Assembly: GCF_025024155.1 (NCBI RefSeq)
Contig: NW_026251762.1
Location: 186,001-250,000 of the forward strand
Direction: 5' to 3'
DNA: 64,000 nt
From: Gamsiella multidivaricata
Lineage: Eukaryota; Mortierellomycota; Mortierellomycetes; Mortierellales; Mortierellaceae
Shown: positions 1 through 11,559 of the stretch, piece by piece
Layout: each line of letters begins with the position of its first letter
Numbering within the stretch: position 1 is the stretch's first letter
Program-made: the position numbers and the translations under genes
Notes under the pieces: generated by a model
Told to the model about the DNA's origin: nothing
The model's input: only the letters and a program-made list of their open reading frames with translations
The model's database searches: none

Positions 1-1625
1 AGAGTACGATGGAGATTTTGAACAACTCGGAAACGCAGAGAAGTTCTATCGTGAGGTATAACCCTGAGCTGCGAAGATGTCATGCCCTCCGTTAGCATTG
101 CATAGCAAGATGTCTGACATGTCTCCCATATATTATGATGCGCATAAATTAGATCATGGATATTCCTCGGCTCTCTGAACGCGTGTCCGCCATGATTTTC
201 AGGCGACGGCTTGAAATCGAAGTTGGGGAATTGAAGCCGGTACGTAGATATTTTGTTTTTTCGAGTATTCAGATGAACGAGAACGTAGGTTTCGGTTGAA
301 ATAAGTGGACTAATATGCTGCTGCTATCATCAAACTTTCATACTTTTGGTTAGGAAATGGATGTGCTTCGTTTGACCATCGAGGAGCTACAAAGTTCCAG
401 GCGACTAAAGAGTCTTCTCAAAGTAAGATATTAACATGGTGGGACACGTATAATCAAATGGAAAGAAATTTAATCGGATATTGTCGTACTAAACAGTAAC
501 TCCGTGCTATATAATAGACTGTCCTGCTGATGGGCAACCACTTGAACGCGACAAGCTTCCGCGGAAATGCGTATGGATTCCAGCTGGACGCACTACTCAA
601 GGTAGGCTATACGAGGTCGTTTGAGTATTTGTTTCGCTATATTGAATTGCATTTGTTAACGTCTTTTTCCCATTGGAAATACCAGATCCGTGATACGAAG
701 GGCGTTGAGGGTGTCAAGCCTGGCTCGAATACTCTGCTCCACTACCTGGCGAAATCGATCAGTGCCAATGATCCAAATTTGATCAAATTCCTAGAAGAGG
801 TGCCACATCTGGAGGCCGCGGCTAGAATTTCGGTGCAAACCCTGATGAACTCCATCAACAGCCTCGTGGCGGGTATGAACCAGATCCGGGAAGAAGTCCG
901 TGTTCTCCGCAGGATCAGGATCTCTCCGCCTAATGACTTCTTCATTGAGGTTATGGAGGTACAAATACTCAACAGCACCTGTTTCCCTTGCAAATAGCTA
1001 TTCAGCATTCTTGCTTACATTTCTTGATGTTCATGATTTTTATTGGTTTTGCTGGCCCCATATAGAAATTCGTGGATGCAAATGAGGAAGGCATTCAAAA
1101 GATTGTGGAGGTCGGCCAAGGCTTGGAGCAGGATTTGAGACAACTTTTATTGTTCTATGGCGAAGACCCTGCCAATATGAAGCCCGAGGACTTTTTCGGC
1201 ATGCTGGTTTCGTTTTCGACAATGCTCCAGAAATCGCAGTTGGAGAACGAGGCTCTGGCCAAGAGACTGACCAAGAGCCAAAAGCAGCCCCCCAACAAGG
1301 TGAGCGACTAGAACGAACGAAAAAAAAAATATGACTGAAGCGATGAATCCACGTTCTAACACTATTTTTTCCCATATCTGCCTAACCCGTTTAGAACTGT
1401 CGCCCATCCGAGGCTGCAGGTCAGTTGTCAGTAGCGGCTATCCGCGATGGTCACTTGGACGACGCTATCCGTGGACTGAGGTCCGGATTGCGGCGGAACA
1501 GACGCGATCGACCCATGTCCCATCTTTATGCTGAGCTCAGTATGGAGGCCTTAGATGCCATTAATTCTGGTGTACCTCGAGCTGGTGCTTTGGCGCATTC
1601 ACGTCAAAGCAGTCGTCATCAGTAA
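1..1625 (+). CDS. Formin, C-terminal part of FH2 domain plus DAD-like tail (5' end outside window)
   Basis: Actin-nucleating formin; the FH2 domain nucleates and processively elongates unbranched actin filaments for polarised growth and cytokinesis. Seven exons are visible: 1-55, 153-239, 354-422, 518-601, 686-958, 1066-1299 and 1395-1625, with GT-AG introns of about 80-115 nt. The spliced frame carries the FH2 hallmark GNHLNATSFRGNAYGF, then the LRDTKG-type and LLHYLA blocks and the helical post region. The last exon holds a DAD-like signature, LDDAIRGLRSG followed by the basic cluster RRNRRDR, which in Diaphanous-type formins binds the N-terminal inhibitory domain. Stop TAA at 1623. The N-terminal GBD/FH3 and FH1 regions lie left of the window. 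Family assignment is firm; which paralogue (Bni1/SepA class) cannot be told. Confidence 0.93.
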
Positions 1626-1649
1626 TCTAATAAATAATTTATAATAGCC

Positions 1650-2260
1650 ATCGAAAAATGCTTCATAGAGGCTACCGGTGACGAAGAAAGAAAGAAAGAA
1701 AACAAGCAGGGCATATATAATTGTTATTACCTTCAGGACCGCTCTACTTGTCCAAGCACAAGATATAGTAAGGCTCGTTAATTCTGTCCGCCAGCTTGCA
1801 TTCGTCCTGCAGCATCACCAACATCTTGCAGCCATGCTCAGACGCGATCCCGTTCCAACCAAGACGACGCCGTTCTGCTTCAAATGCTCATAATCATCAT
1901 TTACATAGCGTGATAAGACCCTGAATCTTCTGTCGAGAGTCTTTTCTGTGTGAAGTTCCTTAAAGACAGGGTCCAGGGTCGGCTAGAGACGATTCCAGAA
2001 GATATAATCGACCATTGTCTTCGAGTCGAGAGCGGAGTGGAGATCATTGCGATGGACATTGACCTTGAGATCACTCATAGGAAAGTTCCTGCAGGTGATG
2101 GCAACAATATCCGGGTTGATACCAATTCCAAAGACCCTGGATCCCGCTCGGGTGGCCCGGAGAAAGATGATATCGGAGCCGACGTTGGTTTTCAAAAAAT
2201 CTCTGCCCTAGACGATATTCTTGGTTGTTCGGTATACCAGGAGGATTCAGGGAAGTGCTT
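1650..2260 (-). pseudogene. Decayed class I SAM-methyltransferase-like gene
   Basis: On the minus strand a broken reading frame resembles the Rossmann core of class I methyltransferases. A segment at about 2195-1985 reads GSDIIFL..TRAGSRVFGIGINPD (motif I and the acidic end of strand 2), then VNVHRNDLHSAL (motif II-like) and VDYIFWNRL, where a TAG stop interrupts. Frame-shifted continuation (DPVFKELH, then a GIASEHGCKMLV-like stretch) runs to about 1770. No intact start, no single open frame and no convincing splice sites restore it. It lies directly downstream of the formin on the opposite strand. The methyltransferase reading is an inference from motif order only. Confidence 0.4.
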
Positions 2261-3021
2261 TAGAAAATAGTCGTTTGGATGGAAGGCGACGGTGTTGATC
2301 TCAGAGAAAAGGCTGCGTTAGTGATACTCGCTTTTACTCCAAAGGAAACGAACCAAGATGTCAGGAATACAATGGAGGCAATAGATTCACTAATAAAGAC
2401 CTTCAAGAACCGTATTTTGACTTGGATAGTAATTCTTCACTGTATAGGTTATATAGGTATCTATATAAGAGATTCTTTCAAAATGCACACTAATCGCGCT
2501 TCCTTGCGCATGCAAGATGGTGGGTGACCTTTTCATTCTAGGCCAAGCTAATCAAAATGTAGGAGTATGTGTTGGTTGCGAGCAGAAGGTTACATCTTTG
2601 CTGTTGACCCGTCTTCTTCTCTGCTGAGGGCGCCTGCGCCTAGACACAACGTAACCGAACGCACACCGTGATCGTGTTTATATTCACAACCACTCTTCAG
2701 GGGATCGTTCAGCTTAGAAAGGGCATGAGAACTACGAGTTCATCCAAAATGCATAGGGCTGTGGAGAAAAAGAAACAGAGCTGTGGTCCGTGCCAATATT
2801 TGTCAACGCGAATAATTCATCTCCTTTCACCCTGATCGCTTCAATCAAAACTATAACCGCCCGTCGCAGCGTTGTCTGGTTAGTTTTTTTTTTCATGATA
2901 ATATCGGACTTATATTTTGCAAGGCAATCTTCAGCAGATAAAGATTGCATGATTGTGTCCGTTTCTCTTTGTATTTCCCAAAGATTCATGTATTTTATTA
3001 CGAGCAATTGTGGTTGTTGCC
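2261..3021. other. Intergenic region, no supported gene
   Basis: Between the decayed methyltransferase and the uL2 stop codon only short overlapping frames without recognisable domains are present. The part next to 3022 is the 3' flank of the uL2 gene. Confidence 0.5.
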
Positions 3022-4505
3022 TTACTCCTTGAGCTTCTTGGAACCACGGAGCAAACCAGTGCGGCGGGCAGCAATGAGACCAGACTTCTGACCGGGGACA
3101 GCATCGCGGGCAATAGTCGAGGCGTGACCAATGTGCTGATGGTTTCCTCCTCCTGTTTTCCACAAAATCAAGAAAAAAGGAAAAGAACAGAAACGGCGTG
3201 AGTACGTTTTCTTTCAGCCATACTTGTTCCTCAAACACTGGTTGCCAACAAAAACAAAACATACCGTGAGGATGGTCGACGCTGTATCAAGATGTAATCC
3301 ATGTTGCAGTTGAAAAGAGAGAGACATCGATAGATATTGATTAGTGGAACTGAGCCTTCATATAGCGAACACCAACATCAATATGCAGATCTAATCCAAA
3401 GACAATAACGTACGGGTTCATAGCAACACCACGAGTCTTGGGCCACGAGTTGCGCTTGACGCGGTACTTGTGGTAAGCACGACCGGCCTTCAAGAGGGGC
3501 TTGTCAATACGACCACCTCCAGCAACAATACCAACGGTGGCACGGGCAGTTGAGAAGACGACCTTCTTGGCACCGGAGGGGAGCTTGATGCGGGTCTTGC
3601 CATCATCGGTGTTGTGGCCAATGACGGTGGCATAACCACCGGAGGTGCGGGCAAGAGCACCACGATCACCAACGGTCTCCTCGACGTTGCAGACAACGGT
3701 ACCCTCGGGCATGGAGCCCAAAGGAAGGACGTTACCGATGTTCAAGGCAGCCTTCTTACCGCAGTAGATGAACTGACCAGTGTAGGTACCCTCTGTAAGC
3801 AGGCAGATAGACGTTAATACCAAGTCGCTAGGACAACAATGGGCTTGAACGACATGGGGATATGACAGAGCACTCACCAGTGGCAATGAAAGTCTCGGTG
3901 CGCATCTTGTATCTAGGAGGTTATAGATAGACCAAACCGTGGCGGGGCGTTGAGTTGCTACACTCTTCATATATCGTGTTGGCGCCATTGAGTCAGCAGA
4001 GCTGTATTATATCCTAAATGCTCGTCGCCAGTCCCAGTTGATTGCTGGACAAAGCTTTGTCGTTGTAGATAGTCGTTACCAATAGATCCCGTTGCTGATA
4101 AATTAAAAGGTCTACATGGTCGTAAAGGTCGTCGGCTCAATGTAGGAATGATGGGCTGGCGTACCCAGCGACTTTGATGTCCTTACTCCTAGTAATAGTC
4201 ATCCTTCCCACGCCTGTTGACACTGTAGAACTCAGTTGCTGGCTCTTGGTATGGCGTTCTGCTCCTGCTGTGCCCAGGAATAAAATGGTCCTCGACTATT
4301 ACCTGTAGGGGTCACGGAACTGGACCTTGGCAAGGGGGGCACCGCGACCGGGGTCGTGAATAACCTCCTTGACGATTCCACGAATGTAGCCGGTACGCTC
4401 GGCGAAATCGAGGGAGCGCAACTTGGCAGCACCCTTGCGCAGGCGAGTGTGCGACTTGAAGATTCCTCCGGGACCCTTACGCTGAGCACGAATGACACGA
4501 CCCAT
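3022..4505 (-). CDS. RPL2: 60S ribosomal protein uL2 (L2/L8)
   Basis: Large-subunit ribosomal protein uL2, which supports the peptidyl-transferase centre and subunit joining. Five exons on the minus strand: 4303-4505, 3878-3912, 3414-3792, 3265-3281 (only 17 nt) and 3022-3152; together 765 nt, 254 residues, the usual length. The protein starts [16 protein letters not shown], contains [40 protein letters not shown], and ends with the conserved [17 protein letters not shown] loop followed by [19 protein letters not shown]. The VDHPH residues are supplied by the 17-nt exon. The gene is divergent from the GNAT gene at 5630, with about 1.1 kb between. The long first intron (about 390 nt) is typical of fungal ribosomal protein genes. 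Confidence 0.97.
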
Positions 4506-5629
4506 TTTCTATTTTTGATAGTGATTGTCGAAGGGCGTTAGTCGATTGGTCCTTTGTTAAGGTGATCCTGACAGTGTGAGGCGTGTCCTATAGAGGATCA
4601 GAGGTTCTTCCTGAGCTCAACGAGATTCTGACATAAGACTGTTGAATCACAAGTGCCCGCTTGCTTTACACTTGTTGCTGACGCCGTAACGATACACACT
4701 TCAGCTGTTGGTGTTTCCAGACGAGATTGGCGAGGTCTTTTTGTAGTTGTTCAGTTGTTCCGTACAAAGAGTCATTGCCGTCCATGTCTTGGTCGATCGT
4801 CAGTGATCAGTTGCATCGCAATCGTCAGCTCTCCGTCCTAATCTTCTTTCAAGTGTTAGACAGATAAGCTGCCTCTGTCCGCTTTTCGAATCGCTTCTCG
4901 AGATGGGTTGTGTAGTGTTGATGATTGCGATCACAGAGCTGATCTCTTCGATCGGTCCAATGACTCTGATATTCTGTTGAATAATTCGCTCCAGGGCAGT
5001 TTCGTAGAATGGGTGATGGTGCATTGGATGGATAGATGTCCGGATGTCGATCGATGGATAGTATGTCTGTGTGCAGTTCCCCAATCGGATTTCACTCACA
5101 ATTAAAGATAATCGTGGAAAGAGAGAGGCTGCTTGTGGAAGGAAGCTTCGCCTATGAAATGCCTGACCACTGAGATCGAAAAAAATTGTGTACATCACAT
5201 GATATCAAAGGCGTTTTCTGTCTGCGCGTCTGAGGGATCTGGCGTAACCTGTGGCACGCCTGCACGCCTGGGGGGACCTGGCGTCAATAAAAAAAAAAAA
5301 AAATGAGGGATCTGGCGTAACAATGCAGCCTGTGGCACGCCTGCACGTCTGGGGGGATCTGGTATCTGAGGGACCTGGTGTCAATAACAATATACATAAA
5401 AAAAAGCGTCGTCAGTGCGCCAAGAGTACGGTATTAGACAGCTTCATGCAGGGATTGGCGGCTGATTGCTTGGGATGACCTTCCACGCAATATCTTTTTG
5501 TACGTTTGCATAAATAGCGCTGGCGGATGGTTGAATCTCTTTCTCTCTTCTCTTTCCTTAGTGCTCCTACGCAACACTGCCGCCGTTCCTTGCTGAGACC
5601 GAATGGAAACCTAAGGACTACACTACAAG
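4506..5629. promoter_or_regulatory. Divergent intergenic region between uL2 and the GNAT gene
   Basis: About 1.1 kb separates the uL2 start codon (minus strand) from the GNAT start codon (plus strand), so both promoters must lie here. No convincing coding frame is present. It contains a tandem duplication with an A-run (listed separately). No TATA box or ribosomal-protein motif could be assigned with confidence. Confidence 0.45.
5228..5394. repeat. Two-copy tandem repeat with A-run in the uL2/GNAT intergenic region
   Basis: Unit beginning GAGGGATCTGGCGTAAC and continuing through GTGGCACGCCTGCACG, CTGGGGGG and CCTGGCGTCAATAA occurs at about 5231-5289 and again, diverged, at about 5304-5394. 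A run of 14-15 A residues separates the copies. Seen directly; function unknown. Confidence 0.65.
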
Positions 5630-7607
5630 ATGAACAATCTGCATATTCAGACCAAGTATCGCAGGATTATCAGTATTGGCAACGGCCTCATCATGCGATG
5701 GTCCACCAAGGCTGATACAGACAATGTTATCAATCTCGTTGGCGAGGCTTTCAAGGCATGTTCAAGCTGAGGCGTCGTTCTATCTATATCTGTTCATGAT
5801 ACCTCGCTCTACTGACGAAGTTCCTCTTTCTTTCTCATTATAGTGGATGCGAATGCCCTTGGGAGACCCTCTTCCAGAAGACAGCGTCCCAGGACCAAAT
5901 GAATTCATGAAAGCTGGCGCTGTAAGCCCTCTTGGGCTGCCCGTTGTAATATATCCCAGAAACAGAACCCTCATATTCACTCCCATACTCACTACTACAT
6001 CAAATAGAGACGACTTTTGAGCGGAAAGAATGCGGCAATGAGCGAGTACGACTATGCATTGGTCGAGGATACAAGATGCCCAGAGGAAAAGAATCCGATT
6101 ATCGCATGCGTTAGCCTTCATCGATACGTGGCGTATTATGGATCCGTCGATATTCACATTGGCAAACCAGAGTTGATCGCAACCAATCCAGTATGTGAAA
6201 GACTACGATACCGTCGAGATCAACATGGCTGCGGATCACAGAAGTATATATTGATGGTCTTGTTCTTCACTTAGGAGTATCGCAGCCAGGGGTTTGTTCG
6301 AAGACTACTTATGGAGATGGTCCATCCCGAGTCAGAGGCTAGAGGAGATGTTCTTCAGTTTATTGGAGGCATTGAGAACTTCTACCGGTATGTTCAAATG
6401 ACTTTACGGTCGAGCTCTGATGCATTGCTTTCATTATTTGACACACTATATGTCTATTCATTATCTTCATGGTAGACAATTCGGGTACGAGTACGCTTTG
6501 TATATGACCCCTGCCGGCTTGATTGAGAGTCCAGATGTTGTCCCTGCGCTCGCCAAAGGCAATGCTGAGCCATATATTCTTCGTATGGCGACTGAGGAGG
6601 ATCTGCCTTTCTTGAACCGTCTGGGTGTTCCTGGAATGCTGCATTTGAACGCTCAGGTAGGCATCCATTACACGCCCGAGTACTGGCGATGGACGGTCCA
6701 CGATGCTTATCAGGACAAGCGGAGTCGGTTCGATACTGATCGAGATACGAGGATCATTGTCGAGGCCGCTTCGGGTAAAGCCGTAGGATTTACAGTCGTT
6801 TCGCGTGTCTTCATGGGTCCGCAGCTTGAACTAATGGCGCTCGAGGACGATGCTACCTATCTTGATGTCTACGAACCCGTTCTCCGTCAACTCTTTGTGC
6901 ACGCGAAGGAGCGCCAGGACCTCGCGGACAGAGAGCGCGAGGCGTTCATGAAAAAGAGCCAGCCGCCAAAGGAACCTGCAACTACAACGACCTTGCAGAC
7001 CACTGCCACAACCGTGGATGCCACAACCAACACGACCGCCTCCACAGAAAAGCCAGAATCAACCCCATTCCAGTTTTATTTTGCACTTCATGAGCGCCAT
7101 CCAGTGACAATACTTCTCGGGACCAAAATCAAGTACGAGCCCAAAAACGTACCCGGCTGGAGTTTCTATACACGCATCCCAAGCTATCCAATCTTCATCA
7201 AGAAGGTTGCGCCTGAACTTGAGAAGCGTCTTGCCAAGTCTGCCCTCGCAGGTTTCACTGGTCGTCTTCGTCTCGATTTTTTCCGTTATGTCGAGGGATG
7301 CAGCGGGAAGGGATTGGAGATCTTCTTCGAAAAGGGCAGGATCACGGATGCAACAGAGTGGGTAAAACCGTCGCCTGAGAAGCAATTTGAGGAGAAGCTG
7401 GCATGGAAGAAGGAGGGCAAGAAGCCTGTGATCCATTTCGCGACGTTTCCTCCTCTCACATTCTCCTTGCTTTTGATGGGCAAGCAGTCGCTGAAGAATC
7501 TCGAGTGGGCCTATGGCGATGTCTCTTTGAAGGACGATAGTACGCGCCTGCTGCTAAACATTCTATTCCCTAAGACGCACCACCACATTGACGTGTATTC
7601 CTGGTAG
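5630..7607 (+). CDS. GNAT-fold N-acetyltransferase domain protein
   Basis: Five exons: 5630-5755, 5844-5921, 6008-6190, 6275-6387 and 6476-7607 (543 residues). An N-terminal segment IMRWSTKADTDNVINLVGEAF is followed by the acetyl-CoA-binding motif A, EYRSQGFVRRLLMEMV, where the pyrophosphate loop R-x-x-G-x-x-R is recognisable. A second GNAT-like half follows (YILRMATEEDLPFLNRL; GKAVGFTVVSRVF). A Thr/Pro-rich low-complexity linker lies near residues 360-390. Substrate is unknown. The first intron uses a GC donor (AAG|GCATGT): the neighbouring GT shifts the frame into a stop, so the GC-AG reading is the only open one. Exon sums close exactly. Confidence 0.85.
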
Positions 7608-7826
7608 ACAGACCGCATATGCATACATAGGCTCAATACTTCTTTACAGTCTTCCTTGCGAGGCAATCGCACAATGTATCCAGGAGAAGTTGTACGACCA
7701 ACAGTTCGTATTTTATTGTTGCAGGTCAGCTAGGTCTAGACGAATAAAGAGAAAAAGGAGAGTGAAGATGGCGTTGCAGTGAGGCGGTGTATACGTTATC
7801 CAAGACAATGGTGAAATAAAGGCAGC

Positions 7827-9057
7827 TTAGGCCTTGGGGGCTTCGGGTTCAGGGAGAGCGGGCTTGTCATCACGACCAGTTCTATAAAGCAAATAAAGAA
7901 GAAAAATGATGAGTTCCATGGCGCCGCCATTGATAAAATTTCCCTGGCTCCAAAGCATGCCGTCGCTACAAATACGTACCCAACTTGCTCCCAAGGAGAA
8001 GAAGCGCCTTCGAAGTTACGGAAGGCCTGTGCAAGCTCGACGGGTTCGACAACAACACGCTTCTTCTCGTCGTCGTATCTGACCTCAACATAGCCAGTCA
8101 AGGGGAAGTCTTTCCTAAGAGGATGACCCTCGAATCCATAATCGGTCAAGATGCGGCGGAGATCAGGGTGTCCAGTGAAGAAAATGCCGTACATATCCCA
8201 GGCCTCACGTTCGAACCAGTTGACGCTGTTGAACAATCCAGTGAGAGATGGAACGGGCGAGACCTCGTTGGCATAGGTCTTGACACGGATGCGTCCGTTG
8301 AAGCGGATTGAAAGGCAGTTGTAGACGACTTCGAAGCGGTTGGCGCGCGAGGGGAAGTCGACTCCGCATACATCCATGACCTGCTTGAACTGAGAGTTGG
8401 TGTGGTCGCGCAAGAACTCCATGACAGGCAAGAGCGCGTTGGGTGCGACGTAGATGGTGAGCTCGTCCTTGTAGACCGAGAACTGCTGAATGTATTTGGG
8501 AAGAATGGAGGTCAAGTATTTGCCGTACTCGTGCATTTCTGTAACAGTCGTTTTGATGTTGGGGTTGGCCTTCTCTTGGATCCTTGGTCCAGAGGGGGCT
8601 ATAATGGTCGGAGGATAGAGTAGAGAGTGAAGTGATATGGTTAAGCACATCTGAGGCGTAGATATTCGTGCAACTGCGTGCGCCCAGATTAGTGTTAATG
8701 AAGAGGAGACCCTCCTTACTGTTGTTGGTCACGGCAGAGGAGTGGAAAGCGGAGCGGGCCATCATGGCGGCAGGGATCCTGGCAGGGATTGCTACAAGGT
8801 CGAAATGAGAGAATAAAGGGGCGATTAGAAACAGGCGCACATGTGGAAAGAGTATTTGGAGACGCGTCCGGTGTCTAGCAAGAAGTGTCGTTGGTGCGTC
8901 TAGAGCTGATCCGACATGAGTCTCGGAGCCATGTCCGAGCTGCAATATATCGCGCCTGCAAGTAGTGATTCTTTCCGAGGTGGTTTTGGGATGTTGAAGC
9001 AATACCTCTTGCCGAAGCGACACGAAGGGCGGGCGAGGCGATGCGCAAGGCCATCAT
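7827..9057 (-). CDS. NDUFS3: NADH:ubiquinone oxidoreductase 30 kDa subunit (NDUFS3)
   Basis: Core subunit of the peripheral arm of mitochondrial complex I. Four exons on the minus strand: 9006-9057, 8720-8791, 7980-8598 and 7827-7881 (265 residues). The N-terminus [18 protein letters not shown] is a mitochondrial presequence (Arg/Ala-rich, no acidic residues). The mature part has the Complex1_30kDa signature: [18 protein letters not shown], then ERE(A)[16 protein letters not shown], then [18 protein letters not shown], all intact. The product ends [14 protein letters not shown]. Length and motifs match the family. It is divergent from PNKP with about 0.4 kb between start codons. Confidence 0.96.
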
Positions 9058-9453
9058 GATGAGTCTGGCGAGAGAAGAGGAGGGAATGAGCGAGATTAGA
9101 TTTCGGGAATCCGATCATCCTTTGCCCATTGCAACGGCGTCAGTGGCTTGAAACAACTCTGTGACTTTGTCCGACCTTGAACACAAAGATGGCGGCAATG
9201 GTGGCAAAACTACTCATTCGCCACCGACCACTATAAATACCTCTTGTTCATGCCAATCTTCATCACCTCCACCTTTACTCACCTTTCATTCTACCCCCGT
9301 CGCATTCTTGGCCTTCATCTCGCCGCCATATCACACTCAATCGCCGTACCTACAACCCTACCCTTTGCTCATACCCAACTGCGTTCACTGCAATATTCGC
9401 GCTTATTATTCGCCCAACACAAACGCTCGACTATCAAACGAACCAAAGATACC
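9058..9453. promoter_or_regulatory. Shared promoter region of NDUFS3 and PNKP
   Basis: The start codons of NDUFS3 (minus) and PNKP (plus, Kozak ATG at 9454) are 396 bp apart, so the promoters overlap or abut. The right half, from ATG 9250 to 9453, is open in frame with PNKP and could encode an N-terminal extension (see findings). No TATA box is obvious. Confidence 0.55.
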
Positions 9454-11425
9454 ATGGCTGATGCCAAATCTTCAAAGACTGCACGACGACTAAGCAAGTC
9501 CGAGGAGGCGTTGAATTCCGCACCACCAGCAAAGAAAGCTATGTTCTCCATTTTCGAAAAGAAATCTGGCGTGGAATGTGCGCCTGCAGATATCCATTGG
9601 ACGACACATGGAACGAGTTTTATCGTGGGCGAAGCATTCGCCCCCAAGTCTGGGCGAAAGGTTGCAGCGTTCGATCTGGTACATTCCTCCAGTAAATTCA
9701 GAGTATAACATATTGCCTCGCTGGATCCTATACAGGAAGTGTTGACGTGATATTGCATGGTGGTTTTTGTAGGATCAAACTCTTATCAAGGTCAATGGCA
9801 GACATAAATGGCCGAAGAACGCAGACGACTGGGTCTGGTGGGCTCCTGGTGTCCCTGACCACTTGAAGCAAGTTGCGGATTCAGGGTAGGACTAAGAATC
9901 ACCTTATTGTCCCGTACAACGAATGGTATCACTAAAAAGCCTTCCACTGATTACTTCCTATCATACTCAGGCACACAATTGTGGTCATCACAAACCAGGC
10001 CGGTCTTGACGGGAACAAGAGAAAACAGGATGAGATGCGCTTGAAATTCGAAAAGATCTGTGCTCAGCTGCGCTTGCCCATATGGATCCTGATTAGCATG
10101 CAAAAAGATCACAACAGGAAGCCAATGACAGGTCTTTGGCATTGGCTTGAAGCAAGGTTCTTGGAAGACAACGTTGAAATCGGTAATAATCGCTCTCGTA
10201 CACATTGGCCATTTGTCTCAATTGATCGTTTTGAAGCAAGCGCTCCAAGTACTCATTTTTATTACATGGTCCTTGTTGTCCACAGATCGCGCGGAGAGTT
10301 ACTACGTCGGAGATGCAGCTGGGCGACACGATGGATGGAAGGTTGGCGCCGTCAAGGACTTCAATAACACCGATCGGTAAGGCTATTGATGCCAATGGGT
10401 TGCTTTTGTTAATGTCATGGAGATACCTTATTGATTTCAACTCTCTCTCATTTTCTTGCATATGCGGATCAAATTCGACAGCAAGTTTGCAGGCAGTCTG
10501 AATATACAATTTCAAACTCCCGAGCATTTCTTTCTGAACCAAGTCTGTCCCGACGAAATGTGGTCCTTCGGTTCCTTTGATCCCAAGACCTGGCCCAAGG
10601 ATGGTACACTCAATGCTAAATGATGGTCGATCTGTGGTATGACCTTTCCCCTTTCCCCCCCTACTCGAACGCCGACCAAGACGATTAACCGCCTTCAATG
10701 GCCTCTTCGAAATAGCGCCCTTATTTTCGCCTTCGTCTACGCCATTGTTGCCGACTCCTGGCGCCTGTGAGGTGATCGTCTTTTGTGGATATCCAGCATC
10801 AGGCAAGAGCTCTTTTGCGCAGAAACACATCATTTCGACCGGACAGTACGACTATGTTAATCAGGATATACTCAAGACTAAGGAAAAGTGCCTGAAAACG
10901 GTCGAGGAGAGTCTGCGGAACAAAAGAGCAGTAGTCGTGGACAATACCAACCCTGACGCACCCACCAGGGCGCCTTATATTGCACTGGCTAAGAAGTACA
11001 ATGTCCCTGTAAGATGCTTCCTATTTGTGGCAAACAAGGATCTGGCGACGCACAATAATTATTTTAGAGCGTTCCATCGCGCTCTGGTCGAGGCTGCTGA
11101 GAGAGCAAACCCCAAAGCAATAAAAACAATGGTAGAGGTAGCCGGCGCCTCGACCTCGACCACCACAGCATCCTCAAAGGACGGATCAGCGTCCACCTTG
11201 ATTTCGACCTCGACCTCGACCTCGACCTCGATCTCAGCCAACACCTCCTTGGCGACAAAAGTGCGTGATGAACCTGCTCGGGAGCGCCTTTCTGAAATGG
11301 TATTTGCGATGTATGCAAAGAAATATCAGGAGCCGACCCTTCAAGAGGGGTTCAGTGAGATCAAGAAGATCAACTTTGTGCCGGACGAGGATATCCTTGG
11401 CACTTGGCAGCGGTGGTACTTTTAA
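9454..11425 (+). CDS. PNKP: Polynucleotide kinase 3'-phosphatase (PNKP/Pnk1)
   Basis: Bifunctional DNA end-repair enzyme: the HAD-type phosphatase removes 3'-phosphate and the P-loop kinase phosphorylates 5'-OH, preparing breaks for ligation. Six exons: 9454-9678, 9773-9885, 9971-10182, 10286-10376, 10482-10603, 10716-11425 (490 residues). The phosphatase has the HAD nucleophile motif AFDLDQTLIK (residues about 72-81), motif II VVITNQAG and the late motif YYVGDAAGR. The kinase has Walker A CGYPASGKSS, then VNQDIL, and VVVDNTNPD. There is no FHA domain, as in fission yeast Pnk1. A Ser/Thr-rich insert, encoded by repeated TCGACC units (about 11150-11240), sits inside the kinase domain. The chosen ATG has a perfect ACCATGG context. 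Confidence 0.95.
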
Positions 11426-11559
11426 CGAGTATTGGTGCCCAAAATAAAGTTTCCAGTGTCCTCGTTGACCAATGAAATACTTGAACCATACTAGCCTGTG
11501 TATCTTTGGAGGCATTCATTCTCGAGCTCCTACATCGCATTCACGCACGTAAGGATTCA

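Noticed and set aside
8205..9023. 272-codon minus-strand frame across NDUFS3
   Set aside because: Overlaps the NDUFS3 exons in another frame; the NDUFS3 frame carries all conserved motifs.
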